Made by a program: the position numbers and the translations under genes. Positions 54,056 through 64,000 of a DNA stretch of 64,000 bases are shown here, one piece after another. The stretch is from Zasmidium citrigriseum (Eukaryota > Ascomycota > Dothideomycetes > Mycosphaerellales > Mycosphaerellaceae), in assembly GCA_002786025.1 (NCBI GenBank), contig NHNW01000020.1, forward strand, positions 496,001 through 560,000, in the 5' to 3' direction. Each line of letters starts with the position of its first letter. Position 1 is the first letter of the stretch. The notes below the pieces were generated by a model that did not search any database, was not told the origin of the DNA, and was given only the letters and a program-made list of their open reading frames with translations.

Positions 54056-54311
54056 CGGGTAAAGGAGTGAGGTGAGAAGAGAAGGTCGTCTGGGGCGAGA
54101 CCCGAGGAATATATGTCGAGATATATCTGACAGGGAACATGGGGAGCTCTCTGACTCTCGAAAGTCAAAATTTCATTCTGTCGCCATGATCACTAACCAG
54201 ACGTCAGATAACAATCGAACCTTGCACTGAGTTGATCAGATCAATCTGGTCAATCCAGGATATGATCTGTTGTTTGGTAGGGGGTACGCTACAAAGGCCA
54301 CAGACGCCTCT

Positions 54312-55379
54312 TCACCTCGAAGTATCATTGTCAAAACTCTCCCTCCACCCGCTCCCCACAGACTCCAATTTACTCCTGCACTCCGCAACATCCCCCGTCT
54401 CCTTCAACGGCTCCAAAATGTACTCTGTCCCACAGGCCTCCACCAACGTCTGCGCCATCCACCGCATCTTCAACATAATCCCATCCGGCACCTCTCTGCT
54501 GAGAGCTCCCTCGCCGCCCTTCATGCGCAGCAGACGCTGCAAAGCCGGTACATGACTACAAGCAAAGCCTCAAAGGTCAGTACAGATGCTGCAAAATGGA
54601 AGCCTTCCGCTCGTGAGTGGACGTACACATCTCTCGCCACGCCCCGATCGCCATTCCATCCCTCACAGCACGCAATCGTCAAGACCGCGAAGAACGTCGC
54701 ACTGCTGAGCACACGGCTCGGGTCCGACAAGGCGAGGTTGATCTGTTGGATGCTCTGCATTTTGATCCAGATGATCCGGTTCCAGTTATTTTGCGCGAGC
54801 GGCAGGCCCGTGACGAGGGCGCCTAGGAGCTGGAGGCAGTAGACGGAGGGATCGTTCATGGCGATGTAGCGTAGCCTGTACGGTCAGTCGTTCTTCCCTC
54901 CTGCATGATGATGATGCTCTATAATACCAAGTAACATATCCATTTACCCCAAATCCCAGCTTCTGGTTCAAGTCCATCTCACACCAAAACCTCGGAAGGG
55001 CGTATGTGAAATCTACATCCAGTGCGTCAGTCCTCATCATCATCACAGAGAACAAGTCTCTCTTACAATTCTTCCAAGCCCCAACAATCCACTCCCTCCT
55101 CCCCAGACATTCCGGCTGCGAGTACGGCGGCAACAGCGCTGGCACGGAAAGCAAAGCATCGCCCAACGCCACCCAGACTTCCTCGTCGACCTGTTCTCGT
55201 CGTTTCGCAACGAACTCGCGGTACGGTGCAAACCGTTCGACACGCCGCCTCTTCACAACCGCGGGAGTCGTTTCTTCGGGTTCTTCTTCGATCGAGGGTT
55301 TATCACTGCTTGGTCCTGGTCGTTGTGATGGCAAGCTGTGGGTGGTGCCCATGGATACGAAAAAAGGAGAGAAGTTCAC
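54312..55379 (-). CDS. Fungal transcription-factor-like protein without zinc cluster, copy 2
   Basis: Exons 55379-55067, 55012-54928, 54875-54627 and 54555-54312 give 296 aa, or 287 from the ATG at 55352. It parallels copy 1: REWIVGAWKN|YFTYALPRFWCEMDLNQKLGFG, YIAMNDPSVYCLQLLGALVTG, FFAVLTIACCEGWNGD and LQRLLRMKGGEGAL. Copy 2 has one extra intron within ARDV|HVPAL that copy 1 lacks. Basic KRRRVERF near residue 50 could be a nuclear signal. No DNA-binding domain seen. Tandem with copy 1 and with a truncated third copy upstream. Confidence 0.65.
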
Positions 55380-55382
55380 ACG

Positions 55383-55811
55383 TCAACTCGATCCACACGC
55401 CCAAACCCCATCAATAACCCACTCCCCAAAACCATCTCCAACAAGCGGATCCCCAGTCCAAACCATCTTCTGCTGACAACACATCTGCCGTAATCTCTTT
55501 CCGAGCCATCTTCGCCACAAGCATCGCCTCCTCAGATCCAAACCTACGGAAATTTCGTCGACATGCAGAAACTCTCTCGAGGGCAAGTCCTTTATCCATG
55601 AAGTCATCCTAAGCCAAGCAATCCCTGGCAGCCTCACTCTCTGGCCCGCATTCGCTTCGGATCGAGAAGTTACTTCTTCCCCAGTCGCTTTTTTCCGGGA
55701 GTCTGGAGCTGGAGATGTTCTTTTGTGTTCGAGAAATCGAATGGAGTCTCGGGATGGTTCGGTTTGGTACTGCTTGATCCGGGGTGGTTCACGTCGAGGT
55801 GGACTTTTCAA
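55383..55811 (-). pseudogene. Truncated third copy of the TF-like family
   Basis: Two overlapping minus-strand frames carry pieces similar to exon 1 of the two downstream copies. One reads GSEEAMLVAKMARKE (compare GSEGRALLQRVRRGE in copy 1). The other reads GFGEWVIDGVWA (compare RREWIVGAWKN in copy 2). They are in different frames, so a frameshift separates them. The sequence then runs straight into the start of copy 2 without the later exons. A broken duplicate is the simplest reading; an unrecognised short gene is possible. Confidence 0.45.
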
Positions 55812-56025
55812 GCATCCCTGGCCAGATTACGTCGTGGATGCCGAGAGCAAGAATATCATAAAGTTCAGAGACCATCGTTCGTGCCGCAGGAAAGAGAGAG
55901 GCTTTCTCGTCTATCATCAAACCGCACTTCATTTGTCTTCTGGGGTATCATGGTCGTCTCGAATCTCTATCTCCTTACAACGCCTTGCTATCTAATATGC
56001 TCTCGTGTATGGCAGCTTGCTCGCT

Positions 56026-57651
56026 CTACTCGAGCTCGATCGTAGCCGGCGGCTTGCTCGTCGTTTCGTAGACCACTCTCGCAACACCCGAAACCTCGTT
56101 GGCAATGCGGCCAGACACCCTCTTCAACCACTTCAGGCTGAAATCCTCGAAGGCGTCTGCGGTCATGAAATCGGTAGTCTGTACGGCGCGCAGGTGGATG
56201 ATCTCGCCGTGCAGACGTTGATCGCCCACGACAGCGACTGCCTTGACGCCGAGCACGGCGGCGTATGCTTGAGAGATGGCACGGTAGTAGCCAGCCTCCT
56301 TAATCTCCGAAATCCAGATCTTGTCGGCTTCTTGGGCGATGCGAACGCGGTCTGGAGTGACTTCGCCGATAATGCGGATGGCGATACCAGGGCCAGGAAA
56401 TGGGTGACGCCAGACGAGCTCGTCTGGAATGCCCATCTCGGTTCCGAGAGCGCGCACTTCGTCCTTGAAGAGCTCACGGAGCGGCTCGATGAGCTTAAGG
56501 TCCATTTTCTCAGGGAGTCCTCCGACGTTGTGATGTGTCTTGATTGTGGCACTTGGGCCCTTGAAAGAGATCGATTCGATGACATCTGGGTAGAGCGTGC
56601 CCTGCAGGAACCATTCGATCTTGCCGGCTCGGTCGGTGTTCTCAGCTGCCGCCGCGATCCTTTTTGCCTCGTCTTGGAAGATGTCGATGAAGGTGTTGCC
56701 AATGATCTTGCGCTTCTTTTCGGGGTCTGAAACACCGTGAAGCCTGCTCAGGAACAGCTTGCTGGCGTCGATCACAGTGAGATTGATGCCGAGCCCCTTC
56801 TTCAAAGTCTCCTCAACCTCTTTTGCTTCGTTCAGTCGCAGTACGCCATTATCTACCATGACTGCATGGAAGCGGTCGCCGATGGCCTTTTGCATCAGTT
56901 TGGCTGCAACAGTAGAGTCGACGCCACCGCTGACCGCACCAATGACTTGTGCCTTCTCTCCGACCAATCCCCTGATTCTTTCAATCTCCTGGTCCACGAA
57001 CGCACCCATAGTCCAGTTCTGCGATGCCTTGCAGATGCCCACTGCGAAGTTCTTGATCACGTATTTGCCCATTGGAGTGTGCGTGACCTCGGGATGGAAC
57101 TGAATGCCATAGTACGGCTTGCTCGAATGGGCAATACCAGCATATGGTGCGTTTGATGTGGTCGCAAAGGTGAGCCAGTTCTCTGGCATCTTGGAGAGCT
57201 TGTCGCCGTGTGACATCCAAACCTCAAGTCCATCCTCCAGGCCGTCGAAGAGGTGGTCGATGTGGCCATTGTGCCTAGTCACCTGCACCGAAGTGCGACC
57301 ATACTCCCTCTTATCGCCAGCAGCTACATTCTTCCCAAAGTGCCAAGCAAGCTCTTGCAATCCGTAGCAAATACCAAGAATTGGGACATCGAGTTCGAAA
57401 ACGGCGGGGTCGACGTGCGGAGCATCTTCAGCGTAGACGGAGTATGGTCCGCCGGAGAGAATGACACCCTTGGGCTTCCACGCGAGGTCGGTAATCTTCT
57501 GGGTGCACGGCAGCATCTCCGAGTAGACATTGAGCTCTCGCAGACGGCGCGTGATCAGATGCGTGTACTGCGAGCCGAAGTCGAGGACGAGGATGGTGTC
57601 GAAGATGGTGTGCGGTGGCGGAACGCCGTTGACTTCTCCGTTGGTGGCCAT
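56026..57651 (-). CDS. GUA1: GMP synthase (glutamine-hydrolysing)
   Basis: 541 aa from the ATG of MATNGEVNG; a second in-frame ATG lies 10 codons upstream. The class I amidotransferase domain has [11 protein letters not shown] with the nucleophile Cys and [12 protein letters not shown] with His and Glu. The ATP pyrophosphatase domain starts with [15 protein letters not shown] (P-loop SGGVDS). The C-terminal dimerisation part has [20 protein letters not shown] and [12 protein letters not shown]. It converts XMP to GMP in the cytosol. Length and order are normal. It is divergent from the asparaginase gene. Confidence 0.95.
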   Translation of the reverse strand: MATNGEVNGVPPPHTIFDTILVLDFGSQYTHLITRRLRELNVYSEMLPCTQKITDLAWKPKGVILSGGPYSVYAEDAPHVDPAVFELDVPILGICYGLQELAWHFGKNVAAGDKREYGRTSVQVTRHNGHIDHLFDGLEDGLEVWMSHGDKLSKMPENWLTFATTSNAPYAGIAHSSKPYYGIQFHPEVTHTPMGKYVIKNFAVGICKASQNWTMGAFVDQEIERIRGLVGEKAQVIGAVSGGVDSTVAAKLMQKAIGDRFHAVMVDNGVLRLNEAKEVEETLKKGLGINLTVIDASKLFLSRLHGVSDPEKKRKIIGNTFIDIFQDEAKRIAAAAENTDRAGKIEWFLQGTLYPDVIESISFKGPSATIKTHHNVGGLPEKMDLKLIEPLRELFKDEVRALGTEMGIPDELVWRHPFPGPGIAIRIIGEVTPDRVRIAQEADKIWISEIKEAGYYRAISQAYAAVLGVKAVAVVGDQRLHGEIIHLRAVQTTDFMTADAFEDFSLKWLKRVSGRIANEVSGVARVVYETTSKPPATIELE

Positions 57652-58174
57652 TTCGACGTTGATATGGACTGCGACTTGCAACGTGTGGCGGACGAAAGAG
57701 AAGAAGTGGTCGAGTCAACGGTCAGCGTTGGTGGGTGAGTCCTTCCAAAATTTCACCCCGCGACGCGAATAGAGTTTCGCGCTAGGCTCGGACCTGCATT
57801 TGACATATGACAGCGAAAGTCGTGGCATCCAACAACCTAACCACTCCTCACCTCGACATCACCTCCTGGTACACCATCGGTCTACCTAGCAACCTTCGCG
57901 GTTATCGTTCATCAGTTGCCGCAAGAACACTTCAGGATGGAGCACGTTACCTTTAGGAGTGCCATTGAAGCCAATGTCGAGTTCCGGAATGACTCGGCCG
58001 GCGGTACTGGACCACTTCCTTCGCCTCCGGGACTATCTCCTGGTTGCGCGCCCTACAGAATCACCATGACTCTTACTTGAAGATGCAATTACATCTACGA
58101 CTTGCTCTGGCAAACAGGAGAAACTCTGTTACGCAAGATCTTACCAAACTTTCGCTTCCTGTCCCATTTGCAAG
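57652..58174. promoter_or_regulatory. Divergent promoter region, GUA1 and asparaginase
   Basis: About 520 nt between two head-to-head genes. Short frames here have no family resemblance. Two nitrogen-related enzymes facing each other may share control, but no GATA-type cluster was identified with confidence. Confidence 0.4.
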
Positions 58175-59239
58175 ATGACTGGCTCTATCCAAGACGAAGA
58201 CTGCGTTATCGCGGATCGTGGAGGCATCGTCGAGAACACGCACAAAGTCCATGCAGCCGTCGTCGATTCGAACGGACGACTGCTGTACGCTATTGGCGAC
58301 CCTTCACGGCTGACTTTGATGCGGTCTGCAGCGAAACCAGCGCAAGCCCTTGCAATCCTCAGGACCGGCTGTTTCGAGCAATGCGGCTTCAGTGAGGCCG
58401 ACCTGGCTTTAATATGCGCTTCACACAACAGCGAGCCTCGACATGTTGAGCGTGCTCGCGCGATGCTAGCCAAGGCCGGAATGACAGAGAATGACCTCCA
58501 ATGCGGCGGACACCCATCGATATCAAGCGATGTCAATCGATCTTGGATCAAGGCAGATTTTGAGCCGACAGCTATCCATAACAACTGCTCTGGAAAGCAT
58601 GCTGGTATGCTAGCTGGTGCCAGAGCGCTTGGAGCTTCTGCCGGGGCCTATCACCTGCGTGACAACAAGATGCAGCTGGAGGTGAAGCGAGTTGTCGAAG
58701 AGCTTACGGATCTGGACCAGGAGTTCATCAGGTGGTCGATCGATGGCTGCAATCTCCCAGCGCCTGCTATCCCTCTCCAGGCCATGGCTAAGCTATATGC
58801 CAGGTTCGCCACTGCTGCCGACGCCAAAGATCCGGCCGATGACAACGCTGGCTTCATGTCCCAGATCTTCCATGCCATGGTCAATTATCCAGAGATGGTC
58901 GCTGGCGAAGAAAGATTCTGCACTAATTTGATGGAATCTTATCGCGGCATGCTCATTGGCAAAGTTGGTGCAGACGGTTGTTACGGAATTGGCGTTCGTG
59001 ACTCGGAGCAGAGCAGACGATTAGGAAGCCCAGGTGCGATTGGAATTTCGATCAAGATTGAGGATGGCAATCTTGACATTCTATATTCGGTGGCGGCAGA
59101 ACTTCTTCTACGTCTTGGGATAAGTGATGCCAAAACACAGCAGAAGTTGGATCATTTCCATCACTTGAAGCGACTCAACACTGCTAGCGTCGAGGTTGGC
59201 GGCCACTGCCATGCATATCAGCTACGATCGTTTTCTTAA
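58175..59239 (+). CDS. L-asparaginase, type II (Rhizobium AII-like)
   Basis: 354 aa in one exon. LMRSAAKPAQALAIL carries the S-x-x-K pair and NNCSGKHAGMLAGARALG the second S-x-K with conserved Cys, both marks of this asparaginase class, which is unrelated to the Thr-dependent bacterial enzymes. ASHNSEPRHVERARAML and CNLPAPAIPLQAMAKLY are further family segments. It hydrolyses asparagine to aspartate and ammonia. No signal peptide, so probably cytosolic. Near the end VEVGGHCHAYQLRSFS is intact. Confidence 0.88.
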   Translation: MTGSIQDEDCVIADRGGIVENTHKVHAAVVDSNGRLLYAIGDPSRLTLMRSAAKPAQALAILRTGCFEQCGFSEADLALICASHNSEPRHVERARAMLAKAGMTENDLQCGGHPSISSDVNRSWIKADFEPTAIHNNCSGKHAGMLAGARALGASAGAYHLRDNKMQLEVKRVVEELTDLDQEFIRWSIDGCNLPAPAIPLQAMAKLYARFATAADAKDPADDNAGFMSQIFHAMVNYPEMVAGEERFCTNLMESYRGMLIGKVGADGCYGIGVRDSEQSRRLGSPGAIGISIKIEDGNLDILYSVAAELLLRLGISDAKTQQKLDHFHHLKRLNTASVEVGGHCHAYQLRSFS

Positions 59240-59300
59240 ACGTGATGGCGCCGTGGATTCTTTGGGAGAGGAGAGTACTGAGATACCTACCGTGCACGAT

Positions 59301-61038
59301 CTACATGTTGGTCCCTTCCAACCGCAAAGTCTGCTCCAAAGCCCCAGCAACCTCAGAGCTCGAATTCGCCTTCGGCAGCAAGGACGTAAGTCCATCAATA
59401 ACACTGAGCAGTCTACAAGTCCCATCTATCTCTCCCGCCGAGATAGTATCCTCGCCAGGACTTCCGTTGCTTCCCAGATTCGCGACATTCTGCGCGGAGC
59501 CATATTCAGGCCAGCCCGGGCCCGCCGTCGGACTCTTCGCAAAGTCTGCCCAAGCTTTCTGCATGTACTGGCTCAGACCCTTTTGCTGCGAAGTAGCGCC
59601 ATCTCTTGGGTAGACACCAAAGACTTCTGGAATTTCTGCGCCATGGAACGCTCCAGCCCCCGGAAACGGCTCCGTGTTTGGAAACGATGCGTTATAGTAA
59701 TAGCGCCAGACGGATCTACCGCTGTCGTGAATCGTCTGCGTGAGCTTGGCAGCATCGCACTGGAATCCGATGTCCGTGACGAGCGAGTCAACGGCCTCAC
59801 GAACGGGGTTGTTCAGTAGAAGACCGTTCAGTATATTTACCAGGACACCTCCAACCCCAGGCAAGAATGATGTGAGCAATTCCACGATGTCAGCGACTGG
59901 CACTCCGTCAAGACCTAGTAGATGAGAGACGATCGAAGCTTCTTGTCCGTTGGTTCCCAGTAGGACGGGAACATTCGCTGATGCGCTGGAGAAGTTTGGA
60001 TACACATCTTGAAGGAATGTGACGCGGTCTTCGACTGGAGGGAAGCCGAGTGACTGATTGGCGACAATACCCTGGATAGTAGCCAGGTCAGCCGCCCTTA
60101 CGCATGCCAGTGTCGATGATCCAGCACACCCAAGCTCCCTGGCGAGAGTGTTCCAGTTATCGGTCCCGTTGCCTAGGATCAAAGTAGCCTGGCTCTCCAT
60201 GATTGCCGCTCGATACGGTACAGGGTCAGGGGGAAGTCTCAGCAGCTGCTTGACCGAGTAACCTCCAGCGCTCTGACCGAAGATTGTGATCTTGGACGGA
60301 TCACCTCCGAAGGCTTCAATGTTGGATTTGACCCATTCCAATGCGAAGCGCTGATCATGGAAGCCAACATTTCTCTCGGCGAGAGGAATCTCAGGGGCGT
60401 TGGAGAAGCCAAAGACTACGACCATGTCAGCATCTTCTTCGCAAACACTACTCTGGAAGATTATGATTCACCATCGATTCGATAGCCAAAGGTCACCACC
60501 ACGACGTCCTGGTTCGCGGCAATCGACGAGCCGTCATACTCATCAGCGGAAGCACTGCCGACCTGAAGATTCCCTTCAAAATGACAGAAACGTCAGCGAA
60601 GTTCTGCCACATTCAATGGGGCGTCCACGTACCCCCATAAACCCAAAACATCACCCCTTTCCCACTCCCCGCCGTCGTCCCCGGAGGCGTATAAACGTTC
60701 ACATACAAACAATCCTCACTCATACCTCCAGGCGTCTGGCCAGGAAATTCCTCCTTCTGCGGACAAGCCGTCTTCCATCTCGTGGCATCGAGAGGCTCGG
60801 TCCAAGGTGTCGCGGCTTCTGGCATGCCGAAGCGAAGAGGAGGGGATTTTGCGTAGGGAATTCCGAGGAATTTGTTGTTTGTTGCTGTGGCGTCGGCATA
60901 TTGGGTTGTTGTTCCGACGATGACGCCTCCGTTGGGGATTGTCACTGTTGGAGCTGGGACTTGTCGCTCTTGGAGGGGAGATGCGGTGATGAGGGATGCG
61001 AAGCAGAAAAGGGCTAGGGTTGTATGGCTGGGATACAT
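59301..61038 (-). CDS. Secreted carboxylesterase, type B
   Basis: Exons 61038-60633, 60573-60472 and 60415-59301 (introns 59 and 56 nt) give 540 aa. Signal peptide MYPSHTTLALFCFASLITASP. MSEDCLYVNVYTPPG, WVYGGG, DQRFALEWVKSNIEAFGGDP and the nucleophile elbow FGQSAGGYSV (Gln in place of the usual Glu) identify the family. GAEIPEVFGVYP is the catalytic His region. The middle exon of 102 nt supplies NLQVGSASADEYDGSSIA and VVVVTFGYR, which link the two long frames. It acts on esters outside the cell. It is only distantly similar to the esterase at 29245-31058. Confidence 0.88.
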
Positions 61039-62492
61039 TTTGGTCAGAGCTGACACTGTACAGTTCAGCGCATATCTGCTGCAGTCCAACTTCGAAGGCG
61101 AGGAAGGCCTTATATCTTAGACTGCTCCACCGACGTGATGGGCATGCAAGGGCTCATGCACTCCGCACGAGCACAGCATGTCTTTGTCCATGTTACACAC
61201 GGCTGAGGGGTGGATGTCATTCAAAGGGCGCTCCGAACGCCGTTAGCCATGGCAAGACTTGTACGACGAAGGAGCAAGTCACGAGCAAGTCGACGTATGC
61301 ACGAAGTTACCGTTTATGGACAACGCCACACCATGCATTCCCTGGAGGAGAAGGGCAATCCCAGTAGGTCTTCAAATCAATCCTCACCAATGCTAGTGGC
61401 TCTTTGCGATGTCGTATAGACAGCGGGCTATGTCCCACGGAACTACAGACTTCCGTACCGTATGTCACCTGCAGCCACGGTCACCGGCCGGTCACCGGAG
61501 GCGAGGGTACTGGAGAGTTGACTTCTCGATCAGGGCTTTATTCACAATTCTCTCGGTCTCGCTCGTCTTTCAAGGTCATATCGAACGACCGTTCTCTGGG
61601 GAGCTCCATCAGTACCCCGGAGCGGATGAGAATTCGCCCATACAAAGATCTCACATTGGGATCAGTGCTCCCTTATGAGTGCTACGCGATACTGCTTGGC
61701 TTCCTTTCTGACTGGAATTTGCGCCTCATCTCAATTGAGGCCACAACCGTTACGACGTCAGAGTTGTGCTGAGTGGGAATGACAGATGGCAGACCCATTT
61801 TCCGCATACGGACGCCCTCTCTTTGGGGCGCTTTGTCGACAATTTGCAAAGAAGAAGCAGATTTAAGATGCCATCAGGTCGACTTCCCCTCAATAGCGTC
61901 AGAAGAGGTGTGGAGGCTTCATTGCTGGACGGGCGCTTTCCACATTCTAGCGACGAGTAAATCTACAGTCGAGCGAAGTCTGCCTCACGCGCAAGCATGA
62001 GCACCTCTTGCCGGTCTCCTCGGTGAGGGCTGTCTCAAAGTAATGGAACAAGAAGGCACGCCACAGCTCTGCTCCATCTGCAGGATGTCCGCGCCGACCG
62101 GTCCCGTGCAACATCGATCCGACACCTCGAGCGATTCTTTCGACAAAAGGGACTGCTTCGATGGGATGGAGATCATTTCAATCCGGGTGGCGGAGAAACT
62201 TGTCAATACACTTTAACGGAGCCTTATCACGGGCTGGTAGTACAACAGACACCTCGACCATTGCTGGAATATTCGCGCTTTACGCTGGCTCCTCTTGAAC
62301 TTCGAAATTCAGGCACTGCAAAACAGCATGCTATCATGCGAACCCATGGAATGCTGACAGCAAAGTCACGAACACATTCACAAACTCCCAAAACCTCCGG
62401 CTGATCAGAAGAGAACGCTGACAGCAATCATTTCTGCAAGTTTAAAAGCCCAGCTAATATGCTGCCAACAAGGGCCAACCGACCGACATTCA
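61039..62492. other. Intergenic region, about 1.45 kb
   Basis: Divergent region between the esterase (minus) and the GT2 gene (plus). Frames of 60-120 codons exist but overlap and show no domains. A small direct repeat of CGGTCACCGG occurs at about 61478-61498. No gene recognised. Confidence 0.45.
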
Positions 62493-64000
62493 GTGTACAC
62501 ATCGATGGATTCTCCCCACCCCCACAGAATCGCCTGGCGCTTGATGCCACCGACTGCAATCCTCAGCTTGGTCGCCCTCGCTTGGTACTTCGCGTACCGC
62601 CTTAAATGCCTGCTCCGAGCACAGAATCTCACTCAGGGTCAGCATGGCACATCAGAATCCGACGGCAGTTCTTCATTTGCAATCGCCTGGCTCTTTCTAG
62701 CGGTCGAAATACTTTCAATTCGTGAGTACTAGACATCCTATGGCAAGAATGAGCTACTGACTCAGAACAGTGCCCAACGCGCTCCCATGCTTCCTTAGGA
62801 TCTTCGCCATACAACAACCAAATCGAACGAAAGAACGCCTTGCAGGCAATGAGCTCCCCACAGTGGACATCCTCATCTTATGCTGCAACGAGGATTTGGA
62901 GATCATCATCGACACAGCTCGTGCCGCTTGCGTGCTGGACTATCCGCGAGATAGGTACCGGGTTTTCGTTTGTGACGACGGGGCATCGCAAGCATTACAG
63001 CAAAAAATGCAGTCCCTGTCGATTCAATACCCGAATCTGTACTACACTGCTCGAGTCAAGGGCCCGGTCAAGGATTACAAGGCTGGAAATGTCAACCACG
63101 GCTTGTCGTTCTCAAGTCAGACATCTTGGGTTGCCCGTGATCATGGGAAATGCGATCCACCTGAGGCCCTTCCTGGAGGCAGCAGCATGGTGAAATGCTC
63201 CTTGGATTGTTATGACTCTGCTAGCAGCCCGCCATCACTCCGATCACGACCGAGTGCTCAATCGATTCAAAGTGAGAAGGATTTGTCTGCTGCTACAGAC
63301 TTCATGGGCTCAGAATATGTAGCCGGCCTAGACGCTGACATGATTCCTGAGCCCCATTGGTTAAGGACCATACTTCCTCATCTCATCGACGACCCTCAAG
63401 TGGCAGCGGCATGCTTACCACAGGTGAACATCCCTCATTGAGCTTTCATTGAAGACAGTTGATCTAACAAATCTCCAGGCCTTCTACAGCATCCCAACCA
63501 ACGATCCACTAGAGCAAACCATTTTCGACTTCGCCGACATCACAGAGGTCGTCAAAGACTCCCTTCGTCACACAGATTGCCTTGGTTCTGGATATGTCCT
63601 AAGACGATCAGCCATCAACAGCATTGGCGGTTTTCCCACACAGTCACTCACTGAGGATGTCTCTTGCTCCGCAACTCTACTTGGTGCAGGCTGGAAGACG
63701 GCCTTCGTCCAAGAACCACTGCAGTACGGCTCTGTCCCCGAATCGCTACATGCCCACATCAAGCAGCGGACGCGCTGGCTCGTAGGACATGTGCAGACCG
63801 CTCTACTGTTCAACTTTCGCTTCTGGGGCGAACGAGGGAAGCATCTGAGCATAATTCAGAGAATCGCTGGGACAGCGTTCGACTTGCGACAAATGGTGCA
63901 AGTGCCTCTGGCGTTGAGCTATGTTGCTATACCGTTTGCCTTGTTGTCCGGATATCCCTTAATCGTATGGACGGACACGTTCGAATTGAAGTGGCTTATT
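62493..64000 (+). CDS. Glycosyltransferase family 2, cellulose-synthase-like (partial)
   Basis: Exons 62493-62721, 62771-63423 and 63479 to the window end (at least 468 codons), cut off at the 3' side; an in-frame ATG at 62505 is an alternative start. Two N-terminal membrane segments (SLVALAWYFAYRL and FAIAWLFLAVEILSI) lead to the GT-A domain with VFVCDDGAS, GLDADMIPE, SLTEDVSCS (T-E-D) and KQRTRW (Q-x-x-R-W). More membrane segments follow (VPLALSYVAIPFALLSG). This D, D, D, QxxRW pattern is that of processive beta-glycan synthases. A Ser-rich insert lies around residues 200-235. Product sugar unknown. Confidence 0.88.

Noticed and set aside
61404..61772. 122-codon plus-strand frame as a gene
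   Set aside because: No domain, no splice partners, and overlapping alternative frames of similar length.

Overview
The window is nuclear DNA of a filamentous ascomycete. Genes carry short (about 45-110 nt) GT-AG introns with CTRAC-type branch sites. One 5.8-kb block is almost free of CpA and TpG, the mark of repeat-induced point mutation (RIP). The expansion of proteins starting with an L-P-x-E-L-R-N-x-I-Y block points to a dothideomycete such as a Mycosphaerella relative; that placement is inference.

Layout. 1-2.6 kb: an inverted repeat and a secreted purple acid phosphatase. 3.3-8.6 kb: three divergent LPAELR-type genes, a six-exon secreted Ser/Thr-rich protein and a small three-exon gene. 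9.1-11.3 kb: a gamma-tubulin complex component (GCP4-like). 11.4-18.7 kb: a same-strand array of six two-exon LPAELR paralogs plus one pseudogene. In each intact copy the second exon encodes a Cys/His/Trp motif. A 515-bp hAT-like MITE sits inside the array. 20-22.3 kb: a CmcJ/GA4-desaturase-like gene and a secreted protein. 22.9-29.0 kb: a RIP-destroyed element of about 6.06 kb bounded by terminal inverted repeats.

29.2-41 kb: a type-B carboxylesterase, then a set that reads as a mitochondrial acyl-CoA pathway: dienoyl-CoA isomerase, oxoglutarate/malate-type carrier, acyl-CoA dehydrogenase, an HMG-CoA lyase fused to an enoyl-CoA hydratase, a SUGCT-like class III CoA-transferase, and a CYP504-like P450. 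The order of chemistry would suit activation and breakdown of a branched dicarboxylate such as 3-methylglutarate to acetoacetate and acetyl-CoA. That is a hypothesis.

41-64 kb: mainly housekeeping. It holds the scavenger decapping enzyme (DcpS), UDP-glucose 4-epimerase, VPS15, GMP synthase, a type-II asparaginase, a second carboxylesterase and a GT2 synthase cut by the window end. A tandem pair plus a truncated third copy of transcription-factor-like proteins without a zinc cluster lies at 53.0-55.8 kb.

The two most unusual signals are (i) eleven near-contiguous, unrelated short hairpins at 42345-42572, just downstream of the DcpS stop codon, and (ii) the paralog array whose separate last exon carries F-F-x3-H-x2-P-x2-C-W-x(9-17)-C-x-C-P. 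All splice sites were read by eye from phase and paralogy; no transcript data were available.
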